NCBI RefSeq assembly: GCF_001187725.1 | Contig: NZ_LGIQ01000016.1 | Coordinates: 50,868-114,867, forward strand | DNA: 64,000 bases | Direction of reading: 5' to 3' | Source of the DNA: Brevibacillus reuszeri | Lineage (GTDB): Bacteria; Bacillota; Bacilli; Brevibacillales; Brevibacillaceae | Part shown: positions 42,780 to 52,363 of the stretch, one piece after another | Layout: the number at the start of each line of letters is the position of its first letter | How positions within the stretch are numbered: the stretch's first letter is position 1 | Made by a program: the position numbers and the translations under genes | Notes under the pieces: model-generated | Told to the model about the DNA's origin: nothing | The model's input: the letters and a program-made list of their open reading frames with translations, nothing else | Databases searched by the model: none

Positions 42780-44159
42780 TTACCCGAACCAAGCTTCCGC
42801 CAGCAACCGGACCCCTTCCTGAATGTCCTGCTGACTCAGCGCACCATACCCTAATAAAACGGTCGGATACTCATGTACTCCACGAAACCAGTATCTGGCG
42901 GTTCCATATACTTTCACGCCACGCTTGTAGGCAAGCTCCATCAGCTCTGCTTCTGCGCATTTTCTTTTCACGGTCAAAAAGGCGTGCAGTCCTGTGTCCT
43001 TCCCCTCCATCTCGACTTGCCCCGGCATGTAGGACGAGATAGCTTGGAGAAACGCCTTTCGCTTTTCCGCATAATTTTTTCGCATATACTGTACATGCTT
43101 ATGCCAGTATCCTTCAGACAAATATGCAGACAGCGTCAGTTGATCGAGCCTTGAGACAGGCTGATCGTACTCGGACACCCGCTGGTGAAAGCAGGCTAGC
43201 AGCTCATAGGGCAAAACCATGTAGCTTACGTTTACAAGTGGAAGCAATGCCTTGGAGAGTCGCCCGATATAGATGACTTTTTGTGGAGCCATGCTCTGTA
43301 TGGAAGGGATGTAGCTCTCCTGATATTTAAATTCCCACTCATAGTCATCCTCCATGAGGTATGCATGGGAGTCGAGCCACTTGACCAATTCGGTTCTTTT
43401 TTCAAGCGACATCGTCATTTTATGGATGAATTGCTGGGATGGGCTTACATACATCGCATTTGCCCCGCTTTTTTCCAGATCCTTGATAGAAACTCCGTCT
43501 ACATCAAGAGAAATTCCCTGTACGCGGTAGCCACCATGTAAAAATGTATTTCTCGCACCGTCATAGCCCGGATTTTCTACGCCAATGAAATGCCGGTCTC
43601 TGTCCAAAATTTGAGTGAGAAGAGAGACAAGCTGCTGCGGAGTGGCTCCGACAATGATCTGTTCCGGTGTGCAGATGATTCCCCTCGCTTCGTGCAATAG
43701 CTTCGCCAGCTCTTTTCGCAGGATGTACTCGCCCTGGGACAGTCCCTCTACCATGTAATGCTGCTGATGATAGGCGATCACTTTGTTTCGCAGCTTATTC
43801 CACTGATGAAAAGGAAAGGTGCCCAGCTCAATATTCCCGTACCGAAAGTCGAAGCGCACATCTGGCAGACGTGGTTCTGCTCCCCTCTTGTCATGCTGCT
43901 TGGAGGGTGCTTCTGCGAGATAAACAACCTGGTAGCCTTTCTTTGGAATACTTTTGACATACCCCTCTGACACCAAAAGCTGATACGCCACTTCTACCGT
44001 ATTTTTGCTTACTCCAAGCGACCTGGCGCAGCTTCGGATGGAAGGAAGAAACTCCTCGTACGGCAGTTGATTAGACAAGATTTCATCCTTTAAAAAATGA
44101 TAGATTTGGGTAAAGAGTGGTTCTTGGTCAGTAAAACGAATGGCAGACAGCTCTTTCAA
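42780..44159 (-). CDS. MocR/PdxR-type GntR regulator with aminotransferase domain
   Basis: A 459-residue chimera of an N-terminal GntR winged helix (RSCARSLGVSKNTVEVAYQLL, residues 45-66) and a class-I aminotransferase-like domain. The PLP-binding region is YIGRLSKALLPLVNVSYMVLP, with the Lys in SKAL. Such proteins use PLP as effector; PdxR controls vitamin B6 synthesis, but no pdx genes lie nearby. The TTG start has AGGAGG 10 bases upstream. The adjoining HAD gene follows on the same strand after 108 bases. Confidence 0.9.
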   Translation of the reverse strand: MKELSAIRFTDQEPLFTQIYHFLKDEILSNQLPYEEFLPSIRSCARSLGVSKNTVEVAYQLLVSEGYVKSIPKKGYQVVYLAEAPSKQHDKRGAEPRLPDVRFDFRYGNIELGTFPFHQWNKLRNKVIAYHQQHYMVEGLSQGEYILRKELAKLLHEARGIICTPEQIIVGATPQQLVSLLTQILDRDRHFIGVENPGYDGARNTFLHGGYRVQGISLDVDGVSIKDLEKSGANAMYVSPSQQFIHKMTMSLEKRTELVKWLDSHAYLMEDDYEWEFKYQESYIPSIQSMAPQKVIYIGRLSKALLPLVNVSYMVLPYELLACFHQRVSEYDQPVSRLDQLTLSAYLSEGYWHKHVQYMRKNYAEKRKAFLQAISSYMPGQVEMEGKDTGLHAFLTVKRKCAEAELMELAYKRGVKVYGTARYWFRGVHEYPTVLLGYGALSQQDIQEGVRLLAEAWFG

Positions 44160-44212
44160 TGAACTGGGACCTCCTTCCAGTGAGTTTTTGTTTTAGTCTA
44201 CCACATAACGAA

Positions 44213-44252
44213 GGGGCCACTGTTCAGTCCTTTGCAGACCAAACAGTGCCCC
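44213..44252 (-). terminator. Possible terminator of the ene-reductase gene
   Basis: GGGGCCACTGTT (44213-44224) pairs with AACAGTGCCCC (44242-44252) with one mismatch. A T run is weak on the minus strand. Confidence 0.4.
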
Positions 44253-44279
44253 TCCGATCACCAACGCTATTGATTCTAA

Positions 44280-45308
44280 TTAAAATGCGCGCGAATACTG
44301 CTTAGGCGGCTCTAGCTCATCCGCAGAAAGTGCTTTGATCGCATGCAGCGCCCAATAAGGATCACGCAGCATTCCACGACCTACCGCGACCAAATCTGTA
44401 TCCCCGTTTCCGAGCGAGGCTTCTGCCAGATTCGGATCATCGAGGTTTCCTACTGCGATTACCGGAACATCCAGCGCCTGCTTGATCGCGCGAGCCAGCG
44501 GCACCTGATAGCCAGGATGAACACCCGGACGTCCTGCTGATCCAATCGGACCCTCTCCACCGCTGGACAGATGGAAAATGTCGATGCCTGCCTCTTTATA
44601 TCGACGGCAGAGCTCTGTACTATACTGCAGACCATAACCGCCATCGACATACTCCAAGGCAGATACACGCATGATCAACGGCATGTCTGCTGGGATGACC
44701 TTTTTGATCGCCTGAATGATTTCGACGCCAAACAACGCCTTGTCCTGTCCGTACTCATCCTCTCTTTGATTCGTGAGCGGGGAGTGGAACTGATGAATCA
44801 AGTATCCATGCGCACCGTGAATCTCAATCGTATCCACACCTGCTTCTACTGCACGACGTGCCGACTCGGCAAACTTGACCACCATCTGCTTGACTTCTTC
44901 TGTCGTCAAAGCACGCGGCGTTTTGTAACGAGATCCTGGAAAAGCAATCGCAGATGAAGATACCGGAACCTCTGCGTCCTCTGCTTTTCGTCCGGCGTGG
45001 GCAATTTGAATCCCGATTTTCGTACCGTATTTATGTACCTCGGAGATGATGCGAGCATAGGCTGGAATCTGTTCGTCCGACCACAAGCCCAAATCACCAT
45101 TGGAAATGCGTCCATCTGGCTCGACATCCGTCATCTCCATGATAATCAGTCCGGTTCCCCCCACAGCACGGGAAACATAGTGAACAAAATGCCAATCCGT
45201 TGGCGTGCCATCGTGTGCCTCTACCGAATATTGGCACATAGGCGGCATGACGATACGATTTTTCAAAGTCAATCCTTTGAATTGAAACGGGGTAGCCAAC
45301 AAAGCCAT
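44280..45308 (-). CDS. namA: NADPH dehydrogenase NamA (old yellow enzyme family)
   Basis: A 342-residue FMN-dependent ene-reductase like YqjM/NamA of Bacillus, acting on activated C=C bonds and possibly in oxidative stress. Key segments are IVMPPMCQYS (the Cys that tunes FMN), IEIHGAHGYLIHQFHSPLTNQREDEYG and AVGRGMLRDPYWA. I start at the ATG at 45308 with AAGGAG 8 bases upstream; length fits YqjM (338). The gene stands alone. Confidence 0.93.
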   Translation of the reverse strand: MALLATPFQFKGLTLKNRIVMPPMCQYSVEAHDGTPTDWHFVHYVSRAVGGTGLIIMEMTDVEPDGRISNGDLGLWSDEQIPAYARIISEVHKYGTKIGIQIAHAGRKAEDAEVPVSSSAIAFPGSRYKTPRALTTEEVKQMVVKFAESARRAVEAGVDTIEIHGAHGYLIHQFHSPLTNQREDEYGQDKALFGVEIIQAIKKVIPADMPLIMRVSALEYVDGGYGLQYSTELCRRYKEAGIDIFHLSSGGEGPIGSAGRPGVHPGYQVPLARAIKQALDVPVIAVGNLDDPNLAEASLGNGDTDLVAVGRGMLRDPYWALHAIKALSADELEPPKQYSRAF

Positions 45309-45395
45309 TTGCTCCACTCCTTACTTTTTTTCACTATCATCCCAAAAGTTAGCTCGTTCTGCAATGCCTAGTTGCACTTTCTTCCCCAAACAAAA

Positions 45396-45423
45396 CAAAA
45401 AGCTATCCATGGGAACGGATAGC
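45396..45423 (-). terminator. Terminator of the citrate synthase gene
   Basis: AGCTATCC (45401-45408) pairs with GGATAGC (45417-45423). On the minus strand TTTTTG follows. It lies 24 bases after the citrate synthase stop. Confidence 0.8.
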
Positions 45424-45446
45424 CTTTGTTCAATCGCTCGTATCTA

Positions 45447-46550
45447 TTATTCCGGCATGGTGCCGATGTAATTCGACTGTGGACGGATGATGCGGTTTTT
45501 GGCTGCTTGCTCCAGTACGTGAGCGCTCCAGCCTACAACCCGGCTGACTGCAAACGTCGGGGTAAACAGATTGTCGTCCAGCCCTACCGCACGCATAACG
45601 GCTGCGGCAAAAAACTCTACGTTTGTATTCAGCTTGCGACCTGGCTTGTATTCCTCCAGGAGCTGCAGCCCTACCTTTTCTACATGTGTGGCCAGATCGA
45701 ACCACGGATCGTTTGCAGACAGCTCGGATGCTACAACACGCAGTGCAGTAGCGCGTGGATCGATTGTTTTATAGACGCGATGTCCGAAGCCCATCAGACG
45801 TCCGCCGCTCTCCAGCTTGTTGCGCAGCCACGGTTCTGCATTCTCCTTTGTGCCGATGGCTTCGATCATCTCGGTCACTTCGGACGGAGCGCCACCGTGC
45901 AGCGGCCCTTTCAACGTGCCAATTGCCGCAGAGATAGCGGAAATCAGGTCTGACTCAGTCGAGGTTACGACACGTCCAGCAAACGTGGAAGCATTCATGC
46001 CGTGCTCCTGCGTCAAAATCAGGTACGCATCCAGTGCGCGAACATGTGCAGGATTTGGCTGCTCACCTTTTAGCATGTACAAGTAGTTGGCGGTATGATC
46101 CAGCTCGGCATTTGGTGCCACTGGTTCATGTCCCTCCAAACAGGCAAAACGATAGGCAACAATCGTCGGCATTTTCGCAGCCAATGAAATAACCTCGTCG
46201 ATGCTCGGTGGCCAGCTTTGCGCAGAGCTGCCCAGCGCTGAAACACCTGTACGCAATACACTCATCATATCTACATCAGCCGGGATTAGCTTGAGAATGC
46301 CTTTTACATGCTCAGGAAGCTCCCGGTTTGCTTTCAGCTTGTCCTTCAGTGTCGCTAGCTCCTGATCGCTTGGCAGATGTCCAAACCAGAGCAGGTGCGC
46401 AACCTCTTCAAACGTATGGTGAATCGCCAGATCGCGCGCCCAATGCCCGCGGTACACAAGCAATCCATTAATGCCATCCACGAGGCTCAAATCAGTTTCT
46501 GCTACGGCGATACCATCCAGTCCAATTGCTAATGTATGTTGTTTTGTCAT
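45447..46550 (-). CDS. Citrate synthase (CitA-like)
   Basis: A 367-residue enzyme condensing oxaloacetate and acetyl-CoA. Motifs are LHGGAPSEV, GFGHRVYKTIDPRA (catalytic His) and DDNLFTPTFAVSRVVGW. The short form and the adjacent LysR gene match the minor citrate synthase CitA of Bacillus with its regulator CitR, though there the two are divergent and here they run in the same direction. A 2-methylcitrate role cannot be excluded. The ATG at 46550 has AAGGAG upstream. Confidence 0.9.
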   Translation of the reverse strand: MTKQHTLAIGLDGIAVAETDLSLVDGINGLLVYRGHWARDLAIHHTFEEVAHLLWFGHLPSDQELATLKDKLKANRELPEHVKGILKLIPADVDMMSVLRTGVSALGSSAQSWPPSIDEVISLAAKMPTIVAYRFACLEGHEPVAPNAELDHTANYLYMLKGEQPNPAHVRALDAYLILTQEHGMNASTFAGRVVTSTESDLISAISAAIGTLKGPLHGGAPSEVTEMIEAIGTKENAEPWLRNKLESGGRLMGFGHRVYKTIDPRATALRVVASELSANDPWFDLATHVEKVGLQLLEEYKPGRKLNTNVEFFAAAVMRAVGLDDNLFTPTFAVSRVVGWSAHVLEQAAKNRIIRPQSNYIGTMPE

Positions 46551-46655
46551 GATCGCCACTCCTTTTCCGTCTCTTTTTCTTTCAGTATAGTAATTTGCAA
46601 ATACAAAAGGAAATAAAATAAAACCAGTCAATCGATTATGTTTTATAATTAATTA

Positions 46656-47570
46656 TCAGGAACGCCCGCTGTTCTGTACAGGATGCATAGGTGGGTACAA
46701 TACTTGCAAAACTTCAACAAAACGCTGGGCCGGTTCGCTTATTCCGCCCTTCGGTACGAGCAGATAGGAAGCCACACTCGGCAATTGCAAGCCGGGTGTC
46801 GGTAATTCGATAAAGCGATTTTCAAACAGCTCTCGCGTCACCGCCGAACGGGGCAAAAAGGACACACCTAATCCGTCCTCAATGAATCGCTTCGTAATAT
46901 CCACCTGTGAAACAGCCATCGTTCGCAAAAACAGTCCTCGTTGACGCAACAGCAGCAGCAGCTCATCCCAATACCCCGGGTGGTTATGGGTCAAAAGCCG
47001 ATTGGACTGTACCTCCGCCTCCCAATCGGGCAATGGCGCTTCCATATCTCCACCACTGTGAGGAACCGCAAATACGATGGGATCTTCATACAGCATGAAG
47101 GTCGTCAGCTGAAACTCTCCCGGTACAATCCGCGTCAAGCCCAGGTCTGCCTGTCCACTCTGAACAAGCGGCCCGATGTCTACGGAGTCCACAATCTTAA
47201 TGGAAATATCGACGTCAGGATACAGCTTGGTATAACGATGCAGCAAATGCGAAAACTTGGCGCGCGCAATGATTGGCGACACAGCCAGCTGCAGCTTCTC
47301 CCGATAGCCCTGCCTCCACGCCTGCAAATCCTCTATCCCGTTATGCCATTGCTCCAGCAGCCCTTTTGCATGAGGCAAGTATCGCTTCCCTGCGGCTGTC
47401 AGACGCACACGCTTGCCCACCCGCTCGAACAGGTCAATTCCCAATTCTTTTTCCAGTTGCCGGATATGCTGACTGACAGTAGGTTGAGCAATATATAATG
47501 CCTCTGCTGTCTGATGGAAATTCTCCGTTTGAGCCGCCATCATAAACGTTTGCAGCACACGAAAGTCCAC
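46656..47570 (-). CDS. LysR-family transcriptional regulator (CitR-like)
   Basis: A 304-residue LysR regulator. The helix-turn-helix lies in residues 18-45 (FHQTAEALYIAQPTVSQHIR), and the effector domain follows from about residue 90. It is immediately upstream of the citrate synthase gene, separated by 105 bases, so it may control it in the manner of CitR. The GTG start has AAGGGGG upstream. The effector is unknown. Confidence 0.9.
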   Translation of the reverse strand: MDFRVLQTFMMAAQTENFHQTAEALYIAQPTVSQHIRQLEKELGIDLFERVGKRVRLTAAGKRYLPHAKGLLEQWHNGIEDLQAWRQGYREKLQLAVSPIIARAKFSHLLHRYTKLYPDVDISIKIVDSVDIGPLVQSGQADLGLTRIVPGEFQLTTFMLYEDPIVFAVPHSGGDMEAPLPDWEAEVQSNRLLTHNHPGYWDELLLLLRQRGLFLRTMAVSQVDITKRFIEDGLGVSFLPRSAVTRELFENRFIELPTPGLQLPSVASYLLVPKGGISEPAQRFVEVLQVLYPPMHPVQNSGRS

Positions 47571-47758
47571 AAAGATTCCCCCTTTTCTTATTGCTCATGA
47601 TGATGATGAAACTTCTCTTTTTGGGTCTTTCTTCCTCATTTTTGAAAATTTTTACTGGAAACCCCTTTCATGACTCTTCCATGTGGTACAATACGAAATC
47701 GAGTGCAAAAACCTTTTGGAATCGCACTTCACACAGAGAGAGATTAGGGGAGGAAAAC

Positions 47759-49402
47759 ATGGAAACCACACCGAGCTTGAACACGCCGCGTAAAAGCATG
47801 AAGAAAACGCTTCTGATTGCCGGGGCGGCAGTTGTTGTTGTGCTAGGAGGATTAGGGACCGCCTACGCCAAATTCGATTTGTTTAAAAGCGCAAAATCTG
47901 TTTACCTGCAATCTGAAGCAGAAAGCATGATGAAATTTTCTGCGGATGCATCCAAGGCATATGGAGAATATGAGGCTTATATGAAGCCTTATTTAGAAAA
48001 GCCTGTTCATTCTACGACTGAGCTGAGCGAAATCACTGTAGATGCGACCATCCCTGACCCGCAAGCTCAAAAAATTCTTGATATGCTCAAAAGCGCCAAG
48101 CTCGTCATGCAAAGCAACATCGATGAGCAAAAGAATCAACAATCCGGAAATTTTGAGGTTCATCTCCAGGATAAAAAACTCGCAACAATCGAGTATTTCC
48201 TTAACGATACGCTGATGGGCTTCCGTCTGCCAGAGTTTTATTCTAAGTATGGCTATATCGACTTGAAAGATCGTGATGCTGTCAAAGAAAAATTGGGTGA
48301 AGAGCTGCCGAAGCGATTCCTCACTTATCGCGACCTGTATACAGCTGTTGCCATTAAGGAAGATGAAGTAAAAAGCATCGTGACCCCTTATGCCATGCTG
48401 TACGCAAGCAATATTAAGGACAGCCAGGTAACGATGAACAAAGAAGCTTCTTTCTCTGAAGAGGGTTTGCAAGCCAATGTTCGTGAGCTTACCGTTACGT
48501 TTAACCAAGAAGAAGCGACAACTCTCGTGAAGCAATTGGCTGAAAAGGCAAAAGCAGACGAAAAGCTGTTCGATCTGATCTACTCCCGCTATCACAACGT
48601 ATCGACATTGATGAAAGACAGCGGTTATCCAGTCGAGGAAATTTCCAAAGACGAGTTCAAGAAAAACTACGATAAAAGCTTCGACGACCTGCTCGCTGAC
48701 ATCACCCAGACCGACAAAAACAGCAAGGATCAAATCAAAATGGTAGTACTGGTAGACGGTGATCACCAGATCCTGTCCCGTAAGCTGATTGTGAACGAAG
48801 ACAACAAGGACGACACAATCTGGACCAGTGTTGCCTACAGCAAGGGAGCGGATACGTACTATCGTTATACGTTAAACGCCCCTGAAGAAGGGAAAGAAGG
48901 AGAACTGTCCTTCACCTACAAAGCAACCGAGCAAAATGGTAAAAAAGCAGGGAAAGTCGATATTCTCATAAAAGAAACGAAAGACCCTGTGCTCGACTTC
49001 TCCACCACTTTCGAAGTAACGAAACAAGACAAGAAAGAAACGGGCGTTTACGACTTTAAACTCGTTGCAGAAGATGAGTATTCTGCACAGCCGATTACGC
49101 TCTCCGGTAATGTGACTCTGTCCGAGACAGCAACCGAAAATGGCCGTGATTCAGAGGGCAGTATCAAGTTCAACTTTGATAATCCTACACCTGATATGCC
49201 AAAAGGCGTAAGCATGAAGCTGAAATCCAAGCAGGAATTCGGCAAAGCACTGGAGATTCCAGCTATGTCCGAAGCAAATGCAATCAATCTGGCAACCATC
49301 ACTGACCAGCAGATGATGGAGATCCAGCAGGAAGCAGGAATGGCTTTGGAAAAATTCATGGCGGAAAACGAAGCGTTGGTTCAACAATTCATGATGCCAT
49401 AA
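47759..49402 (+). CDS. Large anchored extracytoplasmic protein, unknown function
   Basis: A 547-residue protein with a short cytosolic N-terminus, one membrane segment (about residues 18-38, LLIAGAAVVVVLGGLGTAYA) and a long Lys/Glu-rich, beta-strand-rich outer part. The repeating pattern of about 100-residue units (for example QVTMNKEASFSEEGLQANV and DKKETGVYDFKLVAEDEY) recalls lipoprotein-localisation-type folds seen in DUF6583-like proteins, but I cannot assign it. GGGGAGG lies before the ATG at 47759. It is a single gene with its own terminator. Confidence 0.8.
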   Translation: METTPSLNTPRKSMKKTLLIAGAAVVVVLGGLGTAYAKFDLFKSAKSVYLQSEAESMMKFSADASKAYGEYEAYMKPYLEKPVHSTTELSEITVDATIPDPQAQKILDMLKSAKLVMQSNIDEQKNQQSGNFEVHLQDKKLATIEYFLNDTLMGFRLPEFYSKYGYIDLKDRDAVKEKLGEELPKRFLTYRDLYTAVAIKEDEVKSIVTPYAMLYASNIKDSQVTMNKEASFSEEGLQANVRELTVTFNQEEATTLVKQLAEKAKADEKLFDLIYSRYHNVSTLMKDSGYPVEEISKDEFKKNYDKSFDDLLADITQTDKNSKDQIKMVVLVDGDHQILSRKLIVNEDNKDDTIWTSVAYSKGADTYYRYTLNAPEEGKEGELSFTYKATEQNGKKAGKVDILIKETKDPVLDFSTTFEVTKQDKKETGVYDFKLVAEDEYSAQPITLSGNVTLSETATENGRDSEGSIKFNFDNPTPDMPKGVSMKLKSKQEFGKALEIPAMSEANAINLATITDQQMMEIQQEAGMALEKFMAENEALVQQFMMP

Positions 49403-49417
49403 TAGCACGTCTACAGC

Positions 49418-49449
49418 AAAGAGCCCCGTCCACCAAGACGGGGTTCTTT
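49418..49449 (+). terminator. Terminator of the anchored protein gene
   Basis: AAAGAGCCCCGTC (49418-49430) pairs with GACGGGGTTCTTT (49437-49449) with one wobble, followed by CATTTTC. It is 15 bases after the stop. Confidence 0.8.
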
Positions 49450-49479
49450 CATTTTCTGCCTATCATATCGAACTTTTTG

Positions 49480-49914
49480 TTATTGGTAGCCTGTGTACAC
49501 AATGTAGCCAAGCGCCGCATAAAAAACGATTTGGTCTATTGCACTGTACATTCTTTTGGAAAGCGGGATACCAATCCAGCCAAACCTAAGTGGCCAAAAT
49601 AACTGAATACGTCCCACCAGCATGTCACTGATCAGATGAGACAATATTCCCCATAATGCAGCCATAGCCGCAGGTGAATTCCCAAACAGGAGCGAGGGAA
49701 CCAGCAAAATGACCCATGAATGTGTGATCGTGCGATGACCAAATCCTTTTTGGACAGCACGTGATACAGGTTTGGCCAGATTCCCAAGCTTGCTTCTTGC
49801 TTGATCAATGTCAGGCAGCAATGCCATTGTAGCTCCAATCACGCTCCCCTTCCAGGAGGGATAAGCGTAGTAGCCGGCGATTGCGCCCAGCACCAGATGC
49901 GTTTTCCACAACAT
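49480..49914 (-). CDS. YdjM-family membrane-bound metal-dependent hydrolase-like protein
   Basis: A 144-residue protein of the YdjM (PF04307) family. It begins MLWKTHLVLGAIAGYY and carries PDIDQARSKLG, GHRTITHSW and SHLISDMLV, whose His and Asp residues are proposed metal ligands. Three to four membrane segments are predicted. The biochemical role is not established. The ribosome site GAAAGG is only 3 bases from the ATG, so the next codon (TTG) could be used. Confidence 0.85.
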   Translation of the reverse strand: MLWKTHLVLGAIAGYYAYPSWKGSVIGATMALLPDIDQARSKLGNLAKPVSRAVQKGFGHRTITHSWVILLVPSLLFGNSPAAMAALWGILSHLISDMLVGRIQLFWPLRFGWIGIPLSKRMYSAIDQIVFYAALGYIVYTGYQ

Positions 49915-49991
49915 TTGCCTTTCACACCGACTTTCTTCTGTTTATTCTGAGGAGCTTGTACACGTTGGTGGAATGGCGTAGAATGACCAGA

Positions 49992-50366
49992 CTAGCCGGA
50001 CAGTTCCGAATCGCTTTGCGGCATGAAGCTGGCCGGGTCCAGTCCCTCGCCTTCGATTATGATCGCAGTCATACCAGTCTCACTGCCTGACTCATGCCCT
50101 TCCCCTGTTATCCAAAAAGCAGCCTGGCCAGGACCGACCGCAATCCGCTTACGATCCTCGCCGCAGACCCAGCCCTTCCCGTTCACCACGAGGAACAGCT
50201 GTGGACACACTGCCGGATGATAACCAACTACCCCTGCTTCTCCTACATGAATGCACCCGATCTGCACCGAGCCAGGTGTGCGCATGACGCGAGAAATCGT
50301 AGAATTGACTGATTCAAAACGGTCAATCGATTTGCCTGCCAGTTGATCAAAACGGAATAGCTGCAT
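49992..50366 (-). CDS. Cupin-like protein
   Basis: A 124-residue protein with a cupin beta-barrel: IGCIHVGEAGVVGYHPAVCPQLFLVVNGKGWV forms the first motif and VGPGQAAFWITGEGHESG the second, giving a possible metal site with His residues. It probably is a small-molecule-binding or isomerase-type protein; the ligand is unknown. GGAGGGG lies upstream of the ATG. It follows the SgrR-type gene on the same strand. Confidence 0.82.
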   Translation of the reverse strand: MQLFRFDQLAGKSIDRFESVNSTISRVMRTPGSVQIGCIHVGEAGVVGYHPAVCPQLFLVVNGKGWVCGEDRKRIAVGPGQAAFWITGEGHESGSETGMTAIIIEGEGLDPASFMPQSDSELSG

Positions 50367-50448
50367 ATTCTCCCCTCCGCTACGAAACGCTGAACTACCA
50401 TCTTAACGTAATCTACATACCAATTAACAGACTCTCTCCTCTGAAACT

Positions 50449-52257
50449 TTACTGCTTGAACCAAATATTTTTGTATTCTACCAGCCCCAGCGCATTGAGT
50501 GACACGCCTGCCAGTGCAGAATGATACGCAGATTGCTGCAAGGAATGGAATACAAACAGTACAGCATGCTGCTCGCGAAGCAATTCTTCTATATGACGAA
50601 GACGCTCTCGCCGCCCCTCTTTCTCCTGTTCCTGCATGAATAAATCCAGCTCTGCATCCATCCGCGTCCGTGTAGCTGCGTCCCACATGATTCGCACAAA
50701 GCTGGCGTCAGATTTGTACAATTCCAGCAATCCCAGCTCCCACTGCTCATCGAATACTTCGCCAGAGAAAACCATGTCTGCCTGGAGCAATACCTCCGGC
50801 TTTCTCAGTTCTTCAATCGGAAGCACAGTGACGTCGAACAGTAATCCGTATTGCGCAAAATGCTGCTGCAGCCACCCCGCATTATTTTCGTTTCCCGCTC
50901 CCTCGTATGTAAAAAGACGGATTCGTTCATCCTTGTTGATACTTTTTTGCAGAACTTTCAGCGCTTCTTGCAGCTCCATAGGAGCGTCTATAGGCGAGAC
51001 CGCTTTTTCATCGGGCAAAAAACCATAGGCAGGGACGTGCCGATTCCCTCCCAAGTCTGCTATCATTTTCTCCCGATCCAGCAGGCGATGGATCGCATGT
51101 CGAACCTCTTTTTTTTGAAGCGGTCCCGTGCGATTTAAATTAACGGCTAGATAGGTAGAGCCTCTCTCGATCCGTTCTAGCCCTGTCCATTTTTCCATCG
51201 GCTCCAGTGTCTTCCAAAACGTCTGGAAGTGCACCTCTCCCTCACTAGAGAAATAATTCTCCCGCAGGCTGTTCTGAGGCACTACCCAGATTTCTACCCG
51301 ATCCAAGTGTGCTCTGCCGAGAAAATAGGTAGGAACAGCCTCCAGAATAAACATTTGCTCATCGTTTCTGACTAATCGAAAGGGACCGCTACCTACTGGC
51401 AGCCTGGTGAACTCTGCGCCTTTCTGGGCGACGATCTCGCTGGGAAGGATCGACATACGATCCGATGCCAAAAAGGAGAGCAGCATATGGTTCGGGCGTT
51501 TGAGCGTAATTACTACTGTTGTATCTTTAACAGCCATGATTCGCTCCACTTCCGCAAGCATATAGAGATAGGGCGATCCTGTCTTCGGATCAGCTATCCG
51601 TTGAAACGTCCAAACGACATCATGCGCAGTCAGCTCACGGCCGTGATGAAACAGGACCCCTTTTCGCAAATAAAACGTCCATTCCGTTCCGCTCTCGTCA
51701 GCTTCCCAGTGATGAGCCAGATGCGGTAAAAAAGCTTCTTGCAGCTCGTCATAACGAATGAGTGTATCAAATATTTGATTGACCATGTGTGATTCTGTCC
51801 GTCTGCCTACAAAAGGAGGGTCCAGAGCGGGAATCGTTCTGTAAAAGGACATCCGCAGCGTATCACGCGTACGCTTCTCTATCTCCTCCGTGCGAAATCC
51901 GAACTGCCCTGACAGCCAATCCAGAAAGCGTTCTTTGGCCCGAAGCGGAGTCATGGGTTCACCTAAAAGGCGCATCGCCTTATCCAGATCACCCTGTGCG
52001 ACATGTGCTTTGGCGATAGACACAACCACTTGCTCCACACTTCGTAAAAATACGATTCGGGATACGTTTCCTCTGCCCCTGCCGGGCATCCATTCGATCC
52101 ACTCCTGTTCTGCCAGCTGCTTTATAATCATCTTGGCATTACGGATCGTACAGAAAAAAACAGCTGCCAATTCAGCCAATGTAACCTCTTGTTGCTCATT
52201 TTCTTGCCTGCCTACAAAATGCTGGCGTAGGTGCAAGTAATGCTGGGCAATCAGCAT
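50449..52257 (-). CDS. SgrR-type regulator with solute-binding domain
   Basis: A 602-residue protein with an SgrR_N winged-helix domain at the N-terminus (MLIAQHYLHLRQHFVG and VTLAELAAVFFCTIRNAKMII) and an SBP_bac_5 oligopeptide-binding-like domain from about residue 155 (TEWTFYLRKGVLFHHGRELTAHDVVWTFQR). It has no signal peptide, so it binds its ligand in the cytosol. It is divergent from the MFS gene at 52364 by 106 bases, a typical regulator-exporter layout. The ATG at 52257 fits AGAGGTG better than the GTG four codons upstream. Confidence 0.9.
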   Translation of the reverse strand: MLIAQHYLHLRQHFVGRQENEQQEVTLAELAAVFFCTIRNAKMIIKQLAEQEWIEWMPGRGRGNVSRIVFLRSVEQVVVSIAKAHVAQGDLDKAMRLLGEPMTPLRAKERFLDWLSGQFGFRTEEIEKRTRDTLRMSFYRTIPALDPPFVGRRTESHMVNQIFDTLIRYDELQEAFLPHLAHHWEADESGTEWTFYLRKGVLFHHGRELTAHDVVWTFQRIADPKTGSPYLYMLAEVERIMAVKDTTVVITLKRPNHMLLSFLASDRMSILPSEIVAQKGAEFTRLPVGSGPFRLVRNDEQMFILEAVPTYFLGRAHLDRVEIWVVPQNSLRENYFSSEGEVHFQTFWKTLEPMEKWTGLERIERGSTYLAVNLNRTGPLQKKEVRHAIHRLLDREKMIADLGGNRHVPAYGFLPDEKAVSPIDAPMELQEALKVLQKSINKDERIRLFTYEGAGNENNAGWLQQHFAQYGLLFDVTVLPIEELRKPEVLLQADMVFSGEVFDEQWELGLLELYKSDASFVRIMWDAATRTRMDAELDLFMQEQEKEGRRERLRHIEELLREQHAVLFVFHSLQQSAYHSALAGVSLNALGLVEYKNIWFKQ

Positions 52258-52363
52258 GTAGGGGTTCACCTCTTTTTAAAAGGGGAAGTCATTTACAATA
52301 TACTCTACCCTTTTTCTTCCCCTTTTCCTAGCTACAATAAAGACGAAGAAGGAGGTTTCTTAC

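Noticed and set aside
47993..48766. 257-codon open frame on the minus strand
   Set aside because: Antisense to the anchored protein gene; Phe/Leu/Ile-rich as expected for the reverse of a Lys/Glu-rich gene.
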